A stretch of 64,000 nt of DNA from Pseudomonas sp. B21_DOA (GTDB taxonomy: Bacteria; Pseudomonadota; Gammaproteobacteria; Pseudomonadales; Pseudomonadaceae), in assembly GCA_030544685.1 (NCBI GenBank), contig CP086683.1, positions 62,001 through 126,000 of the forward strand, given 5' to 3'. The notes beneath the pieces are model-generated. The model did no database searches, had not been told where the DNA came from, and was given only the letters and a program-made list of their open reading frames with translations. Positions 44,201 to 54,650 of this stretch are shown here, in pieces (within the stretch, counting starts at the first letter, position 1; the number at the start of each line of letters is the position of its first letter). The position numbers were made by a program, and so were the translations under genes.

Positions 44201-45134
44201 CCGCAAGTATCGGCATCGCGTTGAGCCCGCAGGACGGCAACGAACTCAGCCAGTTGATGAAGAACGCCGACACGGCGATGTACCACGCCAAGGAACGCGG
44301 CAAGAACAACTTCCAGTTCTATCAGGCCGACATGAACGCCAGTGCGCTGGAGCGTCTGGAGCTGGAAAGCGATTTGCGCCATGCGCTGGAGCAGAACGAA
44401 TTCGTCCTGTATTACCAACCGCAGTTCAGCGGCGACGGCAAACGTCTGACCGGCGCCGAAGCACTGCTGCGCTGGCGCCATCCCCGTCGCGGACTGGTAC
44501 CGCCGGGGATTTCATTCCGGTGCTGGAAGAGCTCGGCCTGGTGGTGGATGTTGGCGACTGGGTCATCAGCGAGGCCTGTCGACAGCTGAAAACCTGGCAC
44601 CAGCAACGGGTGCGGGTGCCGAAGGTGTCGGTGAACATTTCCGCACGGCAGTTCTCCGACGGCCAGTTGGGCACGCGAATCGCTACGATCCTGCGCGAAA
44701 CCGGCCTGCCCCCGGCGTGTCTGGAACTGGAGCTGACCGAAAGTATCCTGATGCGCGAAGTCAGCGAGGCAATGCAGATTCTCGCCGGATTGAAAAACCT
44801 CGGCCTGAGTATCGCGGTCGACGACTTCGGCACCGGTTATTCATCGCTGAACTACCTCAAACAATTCCCGATCGACGTGCTGAAGATCGACCGCACCTTC
44901 GTCGATGGCCTGCCGTCCGGCGAACAGGACGCGCAGATCGCCCGCGCGATTATCGCCATGGCCCACAGCCTGAATCTGGCGGTGATCGCCGAGGGCGTGG
45001 AAACCCACGAGCAACTGGACTTCCTGCGTGAGCACGGTTGCGATGAAGTGCAGGGATATCTGTTCGGCCGGCCGATGCCGGCGGGACGGTTCGAGGCGCA
45101 GTTCAGCAATGATGCGCTCTTCATGTTCGACTGA
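41288..45134 (+). CDS. morA: MorA-like PAS-GGDEF-EAL cyclic-di-GMP enzyme, two frameshifts
   Basis: A membrane sensor of about 1282 residues. A TM helix at about 30-45 is followed by a periplasmic region and a second TM near 260-280 ([19 protein letters not shown]). Several PAS/PAC units come next (e.g. [47 protein letters not shown]), then GGDEF with intact MGGDEF and EAL with [10 protein letters not shown] and [10 protein letters not shown]. Both domains look catalytically competent. TTG start with RBS AGGA. The frame breaks at AAAA 43440-43443 and GGGG 44505-44508; one extra base each repairs it. Position next to glyA matches MorA, a motility/biofilm regulator. Confidence 0.92.
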
Positions 45135-45177
45135 CCTGAGCCGCTTCGGGCGGCTCAGGTCAGTCGAACATGAAGAG
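45117..45177. repeat. perfect palindrome, 28-bp arms, over the morA-like stop codon
   Basis: Left arm 45117-45144 and right arm 45150-45177 are perfect complements around the 5-base loop TTCGG. The left arm includes the last five codons and the TGA; the right arm is its exact inverted copy. No T-run follows, so it is not a standard terminator. Confidence 0.95.
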
Positions 45178-45253
45178 GAGCTGCAAGAGGTTAGCTACAA
45201 GCTGCAAGTGGAAGCCGAAGCGCTTTTGACTTGCAGCTTGCAGCTTGAAGCCC
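45178..45253. repeat. AGCTGCAAG-type imperfect inverted repeat
   Basis: Units GCTGCAAG, AGCTACAAGCTGCAAGT and, inverted, ACTTGCAGCTTGCAGCTT form a hairpin around GAAGCCGAAGCGCTT between the morA-like gene and glyA. It looks like another dispersed intergenic repeat family. Confidence 0.7.
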
Positions 45254-45345
45254 GCTTATCCACAACCTGACTGTGTTTCATAGCCCTTCTAAAAGCGGTT
45301 GGGTTAGAATGCCCCCTTTTCTGCCCCCGATCCTTGAGGACCGCC

Positions 45346-46599
<1,254 letters not shown>

Positions 46600-46624
46600 T
46601 AAGCCCCGTTAACCTGCATAAAAG

Positions 46625-46651
46625 AACCGGCCAACATTGGCCGGTTTTTTT
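46625..46651 (+). terminator. terminator of glyA
   Basis: AACCGGCCA...TGGCCGGTT stem followed by TTTTT, 25 bases after the stop. Confidence 0.93.
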
Positions 46652-46823
46652 ATGGCCAGTCATCCGATAACTCAATACCACCCGAAGAAAACTGCAATCT
46701 GCTAATCCCGTCCCGCGGGGCTTTTCATCCCTTTTTTCAAACCAAACTCTTGCAACACACATGCAAACCGCCACAAATGAAAACCGCTTAGTCTGAAACC
46801 CGACTTGATAAAAGGGTTTCGTC

Positions 46824-47387
46824 ATGACGAGCAATATCGAAAAATCTTTCATTGCAACATTGAGAATGTTCGACCACAGAGTCGGCTTTCTTGAACACCT
46901 GTACGGCAAACCGGCGATGGCTACCATCAGTCTGTTCAGCGGCGGTTTTTATACCGGACGTCCGCAAATACGGGATCAATCCCACCTGCTCGGCATCCGG
47001 ATCAACGAGCAGAGCGACAGGATAAAGCCGTTGAAGCTGCACTTCGGTCATACCCCTGACGGCTATATCCTTACCGTAAAAAACCAGGGGCCCTATTTCA
47101 ATCAGGTGATCAGCAATCACTGGCTGGACACTGTCGAGGCCGTTAAGCCAGACACTGACAGCCCGAGCAAGTTTGTCCTCCTCGACCGTTATGGCACCGC
47201 TATTACCCGGGACAACTTACAGGCCGAACACACACCCGTTTGTTTGAAACTGGAAAGCCACGACTACTTGGGCGGCATAAAAATCAGAAGTTTGCCGTAC
47301 GTCTATCTGGGCAAAACCGAAGAGCGCTCGAAAATCACCTTCATCCTGAGCGTTGTCGAAAAAAATGTACCTGACATCAAAAGATGA
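46824..47387 (+). CDS. unrecognised protein, possible beta-rich fold
   Basis: A 187-residue protein, MTSNIEKSFIATLRMFDHRVGF..., with no signal peptide, membrane helix or known catalytic motif. Short alternating hydrophobic strands recur (MATISLFSGGFYTG; LKLHFGHTPDGYILTVKN; KFVLLDRYGTAITRDNL; IKIRSLPYVYLG). That spacing could suit a three-lobed beta fold such as a trefoil, but this is only a guess. Base composition is visibly more AT-rich than its neighbours, as is its upstream region, suggesting transfer. It has its own leader after the glyA terminator. I do not recognise its function. Confidence 0.72.
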   Translation: MTSNIEKSFIATLRMFDHRVGFLEHLYGKPAMATISLFSGGFYTGRPQIRDQSHLLGIRINEQSDRIKPLKLHFGHTPDGYILTVKNQGPYFNQVISNHWLDTVEAVKPDTDSPSKFVLLDRYGTAITRDNLQAEHTPVCLKLESHDYLGGIKIRSLPYVYLGKTEERSKITFILSVVEKNVPDIKR

Positions 47388-47624
47388 GCCACTTCCCATC
47401 CGGCAACAGACAGCCTTACCGTTTTTCGCGAATGCTCAAGACCGGGCCTTTCGGCAACTGGTAAGACCGGTCATGCCAATTGTCTAAATTTCTCCTTGCG
47501 AACCTGGAAAACCTGCGCCTAGACTGCGCCTGCACTGGACATACCGGTAAGACCACAATAATTAAGTCCTGAATCCGCTGCGCCACGCGTACGGCAGCCA
47601 GGACACCGACCCAGGATTCCTCCC

Positions 47625-48938
47625 ATGCTCAGATGGTGCTCGCGTTCAATTTTCCTCCAAGTGGTTCTCGGACTGATGCTCGGCATCGTCTGCGGGCTGA
47701 CCCTTCCGGAATACTCGGCCCAGCTCAAACCGCTTGGCGATGGCTTCATCAAATTGATCAAGATGCTGATCGGCCTGATCGTGTTCTGCGTGGTCGTCAG
47801 CGGTATCAGCGGCGCGGGCGATCTGAAGAAGGTCGGGCGCATCGGCCTCAAGTCGGTGATCTACTTTGAAGTGCTGACCACCATCGCTCTGGTGATCGGT
47901 CTGGTGTTCGCCTTCAGCACCGGCATTGGCAGCGGCGCGAACATTCATCTGGAGCAGCTCTCCAGCGCCGACATGGACGACCTCGCCGAGCGCGGCCAGC
48001 ACATGCACACCACCACGCAGTTTCTGATGGATCTGATCCCGACCTCGGTGATCGGCGCCTTCGCCGACAACAACATTCTGCAGGTACTGCTGTTCTCGGT
48101 GCTGTTCGGCAGTGCACTGAATCTGGTCGGCGAAGCCGCTTCCGGGATTTCGCGGCTGATCAATGAACTCAGCCATGTGATCTTCCGCATCATGGGCATG
48201 ATCGTGCGGCTGGCGCCGATCGGCGTGTTCGGCGCCATCGCCTTCACTACCAGCAAATACGGCCTCGATTCGCTGCAGCACTTGGGCAGTCTGGTCGGCT
48301 TGTTCTACCTGACCTGCGTTGCTTTTGTCAGTGTGATTCTCGGCCTGGTCATGCGCGCGTCTGGTCTGCGCATGTGGCCGCTGCTCAAATACCTGCGTGA
48401 AGAACTGCTGATTGTCATGGGCACCGCCTCCTCCGACGCTGTGCTGCCACAGATCATGCGCAAGCTCGAACACCTCGGCATCGGCAGCTCGACCGTCGGC
48501 CTGGTGATCCCGACCGGGTATTCGTTCAACCTCGACGGTTTCTCGATCTACCTGACCCTGGCCATCGTGTTCATCGCCAATGCCACCGGCACGCCACTGG
48601 CGATGACCGACTTGCTGACGATTCTGCTGGTGTCGCTGATTACCTCCAAAGGCGCCCACGGCATTCCCGGTTCGGCGCTGGTGATTCTCGCGGCGACACT
48701 GACGGCGATCCCGGCGATTCCCGTAGTCGGTCTGGTGCTGGTACTGGCCGTGGACTGGTTCATGGGCATCGGCCGCGCGCTGACCAATCTGATCGGCAAC
48801 TGCGTCGCCACCGTGGCCATCGCCCGCTGGGAAAAGGACATCGACGTGCAGCGCGCGAACAAGGTGCTCAACGGCGAGCAGGGCTATAACTTTCAACCGC
48901 GAAAAACCGTCGCTCAGGCGGCGGCCAAAGAATTTTGA
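47625..48938 (+). CDS. DAACS-family C4-dicarboxylate-type transporter (DctA-like)
   Basis: A 437-residue sodium- or proton-coupled symporter with about eight TM segments. Family motifs: IKLIKMLIGLIVFCVVVSGI near residue 45, SSDAVLPQIMRKLE (the serine-rich hairpin), and GYSFNLDGFSIYLTLA plus IVFIANATGTPL (substrate and cation site). Likely substrates are succinate, fumarate, malate or aspartate-like acids; the exact one cannot be read from sequence. RBS AGGA precedes ATG 47625. A GntR/FCD regulator starts 49 bases downstream and may control it. It is a paralog-level call; the main DctA may be elsewhere. Confidence 0.9.
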   Translation: MLRWCSRSIFLQVVLGLMLGIVCGLTLPEYSAQLKPLGDGFIKLIKMLIGLIVFCVVVSGISGAGDLKKVGRIGLKSVIYFEVLTTIALVIGLVFAFSTGIGSGANIHLEQLSSADMDDLAERGQHMHTTTQFLMDLIPTSVIGAFADNNILQVLLFSVLFGSALNLVGEAASGISRLINELSHVIFRIMGMIVRLAPIGVFGAIAFTTSKYGLDSLQHLGSLVGLFYLTCVAFVSVILGLVMRASGLRMWPLLKYLREELLIVMGTASSDAVLPQIMRKLEHLGIGSSTVGLVIPTGYSFNLDGFSIYLTLAIVFIANATGTPLAMTDLLTILLVSLITSKGAHGIPGSALVILAATLTAIPAIPVVGLVLVLAVDWFMGIGRALTNLIGNCVATVAIARWEKDIDVQRANKVLNGEQGYNFQPRKTVAQAAAKEF

Positions 48939-48987
48939 ATGAGTGCCGTGCCTGCCAATGCGCAGGCACGGCGCAGGGAGCCAGTAC

Positions 48988-49691
48988 GTGATTACAACTT
49001 CAACCGTCGTCAACTCAGTGGTGGAAAAACTCCGCGCCGCGTTGGCCCGAGGGCAGTGGCGCTCCGGCGACATGCTGCCGGGCCAGCGCGAACTGGCCGA
49101 GCAACTGGGCATCAGCCGGCCGAGCCTGCGCGAAGCGGTGATCGTCCTCGAAACCCTCGGTCTGGTGCGTTCGATGCCGGGCAAAGGCGTGGTCGTACTC
49201 GACGCGCAACTCAGCGACACTCAGAGCCACGACAGCGCGGTGGCCGGCGCCAGTCTCGAAGATGTGCTGCAACTGCGCTACACCCTCGAGCCGTTCATCG
49301 TTGGCCTGGTCGCGCAATCGATCAGCAGCAAGGAAGTCGGACAGTTGCGCCTGACCCTGATGGACATGCGCGAAGCCCTCGAGGCCGGTGACAGTGAAGC
49401 CGGGGTCAGCGCCTACATCGCGTTCCACGAAGAACTCTTCACCCTGACCTCGAACCCGATTTTCCAGAGCGTGGTGCAGCAGACCAGCAATGCCCTCAAG
49501 CAAAGCGCCGAAGTGTTGCGCAATTCCCGGAGCATCTGGCCGAACGCCTGGAAGAAAACGAAGCCGTGGTCCGCGCGATCCGCAGCAAGAACAGCGCCCA
49601 GGCCAGCGCCGAAATGCGCCGGCACATTCTGCGCGAAGGCCAGCGCATGGGCGTTGAGCTGAATATTCCGGATGACAACCTGCCCACCTGA
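48988..49691 (+). CDS. FadR-type GntR regulator, one frameshift
   Basis: The N-terminal winged helix (VVEKLRAALARGQWRSGDMLPGQRELAEQLGISRPSLREAV, split by the recognition helix ISRPSLREAV) is followed by an all-helical FCD ligand domain (LRYTLEPFIVGLVAQ, FHEELFTLTSNP). The frame breaks at CCC 49526-49528 after EVLRNS; one more C gives PEHLAERLEENEAVVRAI and an end at 49691, 234 residues. The GTG start 48988 follows RBS GGGAG. Close behind a dicarboxylate-type transporter, it is probably its regulator, with an organic acid as ligand (inference). Confidence 0.87.
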
Positions 49692-49709
49692 TCAGCCAGG
49701 AGAACGGCC

Positions 49710-50414
49710 ATGAACAGTTTTGCTTCAGCGTCCCACGCGCAATCGACCGCCCTGCCCTTTTCTCGCTTGCACACGCCGGTGGAGGATCTGTATCCGCGAC
49801 TGTTCGACGCGATCCTCGAGCGGCGAATCGATGAAGGCAGCCGGTTCACCGAGGACAGCCTGAAGGCGATGTTCAGCGCCAGCCGTGCCGAAGTGCGCCG
49901 CGTGCTGACGCAGTTATCCCATGAGCAGATCGTGGTGCTGCGCGCCAATCATCGACCGCGAGTGGCCGCGCCTGATCGGGAACTGATCCGGCAGACCTTG
50001 CATGCGCGACGGCTGGCCGAGAACACGTTGGTGCGGTTGGCGTGTCAGCGTCCGCAGCCAGACGATTTGAAATGCTTGCGCACGTTGGTAGAGCGCGAGA
50101 AGCGCGCCGTCGAGCAGGATCGGCGCGGGGCGGCGATTCGCTTGTCGGGAGAGTTTCATCTACGGTTGGCGCGGATGGCGGGAAATCTGCCGCTGGCGCA
50201 TTTTCTGCGCAGTCTGGTGCCGTTGACGTCGCTGGCGATTGCGCGGAGTCACGGTTCGACGCGAAGCTGTTGCGCATGGCAGGAGCATTTGGCGTTGGTT
50301 GAGGTTGTGGAGCGAGGCGATGTTTCCAAGGCCGGCATGTTGATGAATCGGCATCTGGATCATCTTGAGCTGACACTGCTGGGCACAACCTTTCAACATT
50401 GTGTTGTGAGTTAA
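49710..50414 (+). CDS. second GntR/FCD transcriptional regulator
   Basis: A 234-residue GntR-like protein: wHTH at about residues 25-80 (LYPRLFDAILERRIDEGSRFTEDSLKAMFSASRAEVRRVLTQL, recognition part ASRAEVRRVL) and an FCD domain with DDLKCLRTLVEREKRAV, SGEFHLRLARMAGN and HLALVEVVERGD. The His residues in FHLRLA and QEHLAL fit FCD metal-site positions. It starts 18 bases after the first GntR gene, so the two are probably co-transcribed. The target is unknown. The frame is intact. Confidence 0.87.
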   Translation: MNSFASASHAQSTALPFSRLHTPVEDLYPRLFDAILERRIDEGSRFTEDSLKAMFSASRAEVRRVLTQLSHEQIVVLRANHRPRVAAPDRELIRQTLHARRLAENTLVRLACQRPQPDDLKCLRTLVEREKRAVEQDRRGAAIRLSGEFHLRLARMAGNLPLAHFLRSLVPLTSLAIARSHGSTRSCCAWQEHLALVEVVERGDVSKAGMLMNRHLDHLELTLLGTTFQHCVVS

Positions 50415-50416
50415 AT

Positions 50417-50514
50417 CGCCATCGCGGGCAAGCCCGCTCCCACAGGGTTATTTGTCGCTCACAGATTGTGGGTACACCAATAAACCTGTGGGAGCGGGCT
50501 TGCCCGCGATGGCG
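50417..50514. repeat. REP inverted pair (CATCGCGGGCAAGCCCGCTC family)
   Basis: Arms CATCGCGGGCAAGCCCGCTC and GAGCGGGCTTGCCCGCGATG between the convergent GntR and CobW genes. Confidence 0.9.
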
Positions 50515-50538
50515 TCAGTGCTGACACCGAAAAAATCA

Positions 50539-51510
50539 TCAGTCAGAAGCTACCCTGGCAAACCCCTCCCGAATCTTCTCTTCCGGCAAATCATCGGCAA
50601 TAAACACGATCACACTCTCGCGCGCCTCGCCCTCGGCCCATTCGGTGTCCCAGTCGAAACCATAGAGTTTCAGCACGCCCTGAAACACCAACCGCCGGTC
50701 TTCGCCGGCAATGTTCAGCACGCCTTTGTAACGCAGCAATTGCTTGCCGTGCTCTTCCAGCAGTTCCTTCATGAACTCGCTCAGCTGATCGATATCCAGC
50801 GCCTGATCGGTGCGCAGCACCAGGCTGGAGATGCGATCGATCGACGGCGCCTTGCTCACCGGACGCAGGCTCAAACCGCCGCCCAGGTCAGCATTGAGGT
50901 TGAAACCACGCACATCCAGCAATTCAGCCAGATTGATATTGCCATGCTCGACCACACGGATCGGCGCGCGGCGGTTGATTCGCGTAAGGCGTTCGCTCAA
51001 CGCGGTGAACGTCGGCTCATCGACCAGATCAGTCTTGCTCACCAGCAAGCGATCAGCGAAACCGATTTGCGCCTGGGCGATGGTCTGGGTCAGGTGCACA
51101 TCGGCGTGGGCAGCGTCGACCAGGGTGATGATGCCGTCGAGCAAGTAACGCTCGCGCAGCTCTTCATCGATGAAAAAGGTCTGCGCCACCGGTGCCGGAT
51201 CGGCCAGACCGGTGCATTCGATTACCAGACGGTCAAAGGCAATTTCGCCGCTGTCCAGGCGTTCGAGCAGCAAGTACAGCGCCTTGGTCAGGTCGGTGTG
51301 AATGGTGCAGCAGACGCAGCCGTTGGCCAGAGTCATGACTTGCACCGGCTCGTCACCCAACAGCTGGGTGTCGATGCCGGCGTCGCTGAATTCGTTTTCG
51401 ATCACGGCGATTTTCAGACCGTGCTCGGCTTTCAATAAATGGCGCAGCAAGGTGGTCTTGCCGGCGCCGAGGAAACCGCTGAGAACCGTTACCGGAATGG
51501 GAGAAGACAA
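50539..51510 (-). CDS. CobW/YjiA family metallochaperone-type GTPase
   Basis: A 323-residue G3E GTPase: Walker A GFLGAGKTTLL near residue 12, the metal-binding CxCC motif in NGCVCCTIH, ECTGLADP, NKxD-like SKTDLVD, and the CobW C-terminal domain (RYKGVLNI, DWDTEWAEGEARES). TTG start 51510 follows RBS AGGAGA; the ATG further upstream would precede the RBS. Members insert or traffic zinc, cobalt or nickel. The neighbouring ybdD-cstA pair is a frequent companion (yjiA-yjiX-yjiY in E. coli). Confidence 0.92.
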   Translation of the reverse strand: MSSPIPVTVLSGFLGAGKTTLLRHLLKAEHGLKIAVIENEFSDAGIDTQLLGDEPVQVMTLANGCVCCTIHTDLTKALYLLLERLDSGEIAFDRLVIECTGLADPAPVAQTFFIDEELRERYLLDGIITLVDAAHADVHLTQTIAQAQIGFADRLLVSKTDLVDEPTFTALSERLTRINRRAPIRVVEHGNINLAELLDVRGFNLNADLGGGLSLRPVSKAPSIDRISSLVLRTDQALDIDQLSEFMKELLEEHGKQLLRYKGVLNIAGEDRRLVFQGVLKLYGFDWDTEWAEGEARESVIVFIADDLPEEKIREGFARVASD

Positions 51511-51543
51511 AACCCGATCTCCTGAAAAGAACACAAAAACAAA

Positions 51544-51634
51544 TGTGGGAGCGAGCCTGCTCGCGAAAGCGGTGTGTCAGTCAAATCATTCATCAACTGA
51601 CACTCCGTATTCGCGAGCAGGCTCGCTCCCACAG
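51544..51634. repeat. REP inverted pair (GAGCCTGCTCGC family)
   Basis: Arms GGGAGCGAGCCTGCTCGCGA and TCGCGAGCAGGCTCGCTCCC in the gap between ybdD and the CobW gene. Confidence 0.9.
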
Positions 51635-51661
51635 GGATCACCTCAACCTGATGCTGTCAGT

Positions 51662-51859
51662 TCAACAGCACTTCGGCCCACCCTTGCCACCGTAACGGGC
51701 TTCCTGACGTTCGCGAAAGAACATCTCGTAGCTCATCACCGGTTTGTCCGGGTGTTTGGTTTGCATATGCTCGACGTAGGTGTCGTAGTCGGGCATGCCG
51801 ACCATCAGGCGCGCGGCCTGACCGAGGTATTTACCGAGGCGACTCAGGTCATTGAACAT
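51662..51859 (-). CDS. YbdD/YjiX family small protein
   Basis: A 65-residue protein, [29 protein letters not shown], ending GGKGGPKCC. The family is always found directly after cstA-type genes and is required for, or assists, pyruvate/peptide uptake by the CstA (BtsT) transporters in E. coli. It starts 15 bases after the cstA stop on the same strand. The terminal Cys pair may bind metal, which is interesting beside a metallochaperone-type GTPase, though this is inference. Confidence 0.9.
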   Translation of the reverse strand: MFNDLSRLGKYLGQAARLMVGMPDYDTYVEHMQTKHPDKPVMSYEMFFRERQEARYGGKGGPKCC

Positions 51860-51874
51860 GCTGCAATCCTCTGG

Positions 51875-53941
51875 TTACGCATCCGGCAGGGCCTGGAATG
51901 GCGATTCTTTATCCGTACGCTCTTTCTTGCCCCAGGCGGCGATGCCGACCTTGAGCGCATAGAACAGGATGCTGAACACCACGAACAGGAACAGCGCGGT
52001 GAGTGTGGCGTTGGTGTAGGCGTTGAAGATCACGTGCTGCATCTGCTCGACGCTCTTCGCCGGTGCCAGCACCTGACCGTTGGCCAGCGCATCGCTGTAC
52101 TTCTTGGCCAGGGACAGGAAGCCGATCGCCGGGTTGGCGTCGAACAGCTTGATGAAGCCAGCCGTGGTCGTGCAGATCAACAGCCAGGTGGCCGGCAACA
52201 GGGTGACCCAGATGTAGCGCTGGCGCTTCATCTTGATCAGGACCACGGTGCCGAGCATCAGCGCGATACCGGCGAGCATCTGGTTGGAGATGCCGAACAG
52301 CGGCCACAAGGTGTTGATGCCGCCCAGTGGATCGATCACGCCCTGATACAGCAACCAGCCCCACATCGCCACACAACCGGCAGTGGCGATCAGGTTGGCG
52401 CCCCACGATTCGGTGCGTTTGAGCGCCGGTACGAAGGAGCCGAGCAGGTCCTGCAGCATGAAGCGCCCGGCACGCGTGCCGGCGTCCACAGCGGTGAGGA
52501 TGAACAGCGCTTCGAACAGGATCGCGAAGTGGTACCAGAACGCCATGGTGTTTTCACCCGGCAGAACACTGTGCAGGATCTGCGCAATACCCACCGCCAG
52601 GGTCGGCGCACCACCGGCGCGAGCCAGAATGGTGGTTTCGCCGATGTCATGGGCAACCGCTTGCAGCGCTTCCGGGGTAATCGCAAAGCCCCAGCTGGTG
52701 ACAACTTGCGCCACCGAAGCGACGTCACTGCCGACGACTGCAGCCGGGCTGTTCATGGCGAAGTACACGCCCGGCTCGATCACCGAAGCGGCAACCATGG
52801 CCATGATCGCCACGAACGATTCCATCAGCATGCCGCCGTAACCGATGTAGCGGGCGTTGGTTTCGTTATCCAAAAGCTTCGGCGTGGTGCCCGACGAGAT
52901 CAGTGCGTGGAAACCCGATACCGCGCCGCAGGCGATGGTGATGAACAGGAACGGGAACAGACCACCCTTCCACACCGGGCCGGTGCCGTCGACGAACTGG
53001 GTCAACGCCGGCATTTTCAGCTCCGGCATGGTGATCAGGATGCCGATCGCCAGGGCGACGATAGTGCCGATCTTGAGGAAGGTCGACAGGTAGTCACGTG
53101 GCGCGAGGATCAGCCAGACCGGCAGCGATGCAGCGACGAAACCATAGCCGACCAGCATCCAGGTAATCTGCACACCAGTGAAGGTGAAGGCTTTGGCCCA
53201 TACCGGATCGGCAGCGATCTGCCCGCCCAGCCAGATCGAACCGAGCAGCAGCAACACACCGACCACGGAGATTTCGCCGATGCGGCCGGGGCGGATGTAG
53301 CGCATGTAGATGCCCATGAACATCGCGATCGGGATGGTCGCCATTACGGTGAAGATGCCCCACGGGCTCTCGGCCAGGGCCTTGACCACGATCAGCGCCA
53401 GCACCGCGAGGATGATGATCATGATCAGGAAGCAGCCGAACAGTGCGATGGTCCCGGGAATCCGGCCCATCTCTTCACGCACCATGTCGCCCAGGGAACG
53501 GCCGTTGCGTCGGGTCGACATGAACAGGACCATGAAGTCCTGCACCGCGCCCGCCAGCACCACACCGGCAATCAGCCAGAGTGTGCCGGGCAGATACCCC
53601 ATCTGCGCCGCCAGCACCGGACCGACCAGCGGCCCCGCGCCAGCGATGGCCGCGAAGTGGTGACCGAAAAGAATGTGTTTGTTGGTCGGCACATAGTCCA
53701 GACCATCGTTGTTGAGCACGGCGGGGGTGGCCCGACGCGGATCCAGTTGCATCACGTTGTTGGCGATGAACAGACTGTAGTAACGGTACGCAACCAGATA
53801 AATGGCCACGGCAGCGACCACAATCCACAAGGCATTGATCGCCTCGCCGCGGCGCAATGCCACTACGCCGAGGGCGCACGCTCCTACGATTGCCAGCACG
53901 AGCCAGGGTAAGTGGCGCAGCAGGCTATTATTATTTTTCAT
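51875..53941 (-). CDS. cstA: carbon starvation protein CstA (BtsT-like transporter)
   Basis: A 688-residue polytopic inner-membrane protein with about 16-18 helices. The CstA domain comes first (NNDGLDYVPTNKHILFGHHFAAIAGAGPLVGPVLAAQMGYLPG) with the conserved GHHFAAIAGAGP segment, and the CstA C-terminal region follows (FEALFILTAVDAGTRAGRF). CstA/BtsT proteins import pyruvate or peptides when carbon is scarce. MKNNNSLLRHLPWL is taken as the start. It is the first gene of cstA-ybdD and is divergent from the PilZ gene. Confidence 0.95.
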   Translation of the reverse strand: MKNNNSLLRHLPWLVLAIVGACALGVVALRRGEAINALWIVVAAVAIYLVAYRYYSLFIANNVMQLDPRRATPAVLNNDGLDYVPTNKHILFGHHFAAIAGAGPLVGPVLAAQMGYLPGTLWLIAGVVLAGAVQDFMVLFMSTRRNGRSLGDMVREEMGRIPGTIALFGCFLIMIIILAVLALIVVKALAESPWGIFTVMATIPIAMFMGIYMRYIRPGRIGEISVVGVLLLLGSIWLGGQIAADPVWAKAFTFTGVQITWMLVGYGFVAASLPVWLILAPRDYLSTFLKIGTIVALAIGILITMPELKMPALTQFVDGTGPVWKGGLFPFLFITIACGAVSGFHALISSGTTPKLLDNETNARYIGYGGMLMESFVAIMAMVAASVIEPGVYFAMNSPAAVVGSDVASVAQVVTSWGFAITPEALQAVAHDIGETTILARAGGAPTLAVGIAQILHSVLPGENTMAFWYHFAILFEALFILTAVDAGTRAGRFMLQDLLGSFVPALKRTESWGANLIATAGCVAMWGWLLYQGVIDPLGGINTLWPLFGISNQMLAGIALMLGTVVLIKMKRQRYIWVTLLPATWLLICTTTAGFIKLFDANPAIGFLSLAKKYSDALANGQVLAPAKSVEQMQHVIFNAYTNATLTALFLFVVFSILFYALKVGIAAWGKKERTDKESPFQALPDA

Positions 53942-54100
53942 TTTATTATTCCAGCCAGGGTGGACAAGAAAGACAGCCACCCCGAGTTTAGCGCTTACGG
54001 CGCCAAAGGCCATACCCCGACATAGGTCTAGACGCCTTAGTGATTGGCTGGCGCCCGCATTCGCGGTCTATAGTCAGCGAACCTTCATGAGGATTGCGCC

Positions 54101-54469
54101 ATGAGCGAGCACCCCGCCAATCGACGTCGTTTCAAACGTATTGCGTTCGATGCCCGAACCGAGCTGAAACAGGGCGAGTACATCTGGCCGGTCAAACTGA
54201 TCGACCTGTCGCTCAAAGGCCTGCTGATCGAGCGACCGGAGCCGTGGCTGGGGGATAAAGAGCAGGACTTCTTCGTCGACATTCATCTGAGCGAAGACGT
54301 CGATATCGAGATGGACGTGCATCTGGCCCATGAGGAAAACGGCCACTTGGGGTTCATCTGCCGGCACATCAGCCTGGAATCGATCCAGCGCCTGCGCCGC
54401 TTGATCGAGTTGAATCTGGCGGATGAGGCCGAGCTGGAGCGCGAACTGGGTGCGCTGATCGAGATCTAG
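54101..54469 (+). CDS. single-domain PilZ c-di-GMP receptor (MapZ-like)
   Basis: A 122-residue stand-alone PilZ protein. Both c-di-GMP motifs are intact: RRFKR (RxxxR, Arg9-Arg13) and DLSLKG (DxSxxG, Asp35-Gly40). A C-terminal helix follows (LESIQRLRRLIELNLADEAELEREL). The position between cstA and radA matches PA4608/MapZ, which in P. aeruginosa blocks chemoreceptor methylation by CheR when c-di-GMP is bound. That role here is inference from synteny. The MorA-like enzyme in the same window could supply its ligand. Confidence 0.92.
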   Translation: MSEHPANRRRFKRIAFDARTELKQGEYIWPVKLIDLSLKGLLIERPEPWLGDKEQDFFVDIHLSEDVDIEMDVHLAHEENGHLGFICRHISLESIQRLRRLIELNLADEAELERELGALIEI

Positions 54470-54495
54470 GGCCCCCAGTCCCAATTTGGAATGCC

Positions 54496-54639
54496 CTGTG
54501 GTGAGGGGGATCTATGTGGTGAGGGGATTGATGTGGCGAGGGATTTATGTGGCGAGGGATTTATCCCCGTTGGGGCGCGCAGCGGCCCTGAAAAGCGGGT
54601 CTGCTGCGCAGCCCAACAGGGCTAACCCCCTCACCACAG
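54496..54639. repeat. degenerate REP with tandemly repeated left arm
   Basis: Four head-to-tail copies of TGTGG(T/C)GAGGG(G)ATT(T)A-like units (54496-54575) stand before one full arm GCGAGGGATTTATCCCCG, an inner pair (GCGCAGCGGCCC, GCTGCGCAGCCC) and one right arm CCCTCACCACAG. Confidence 0.8.
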
Positions 54640-54650
54640 AGGTTCGGCGT

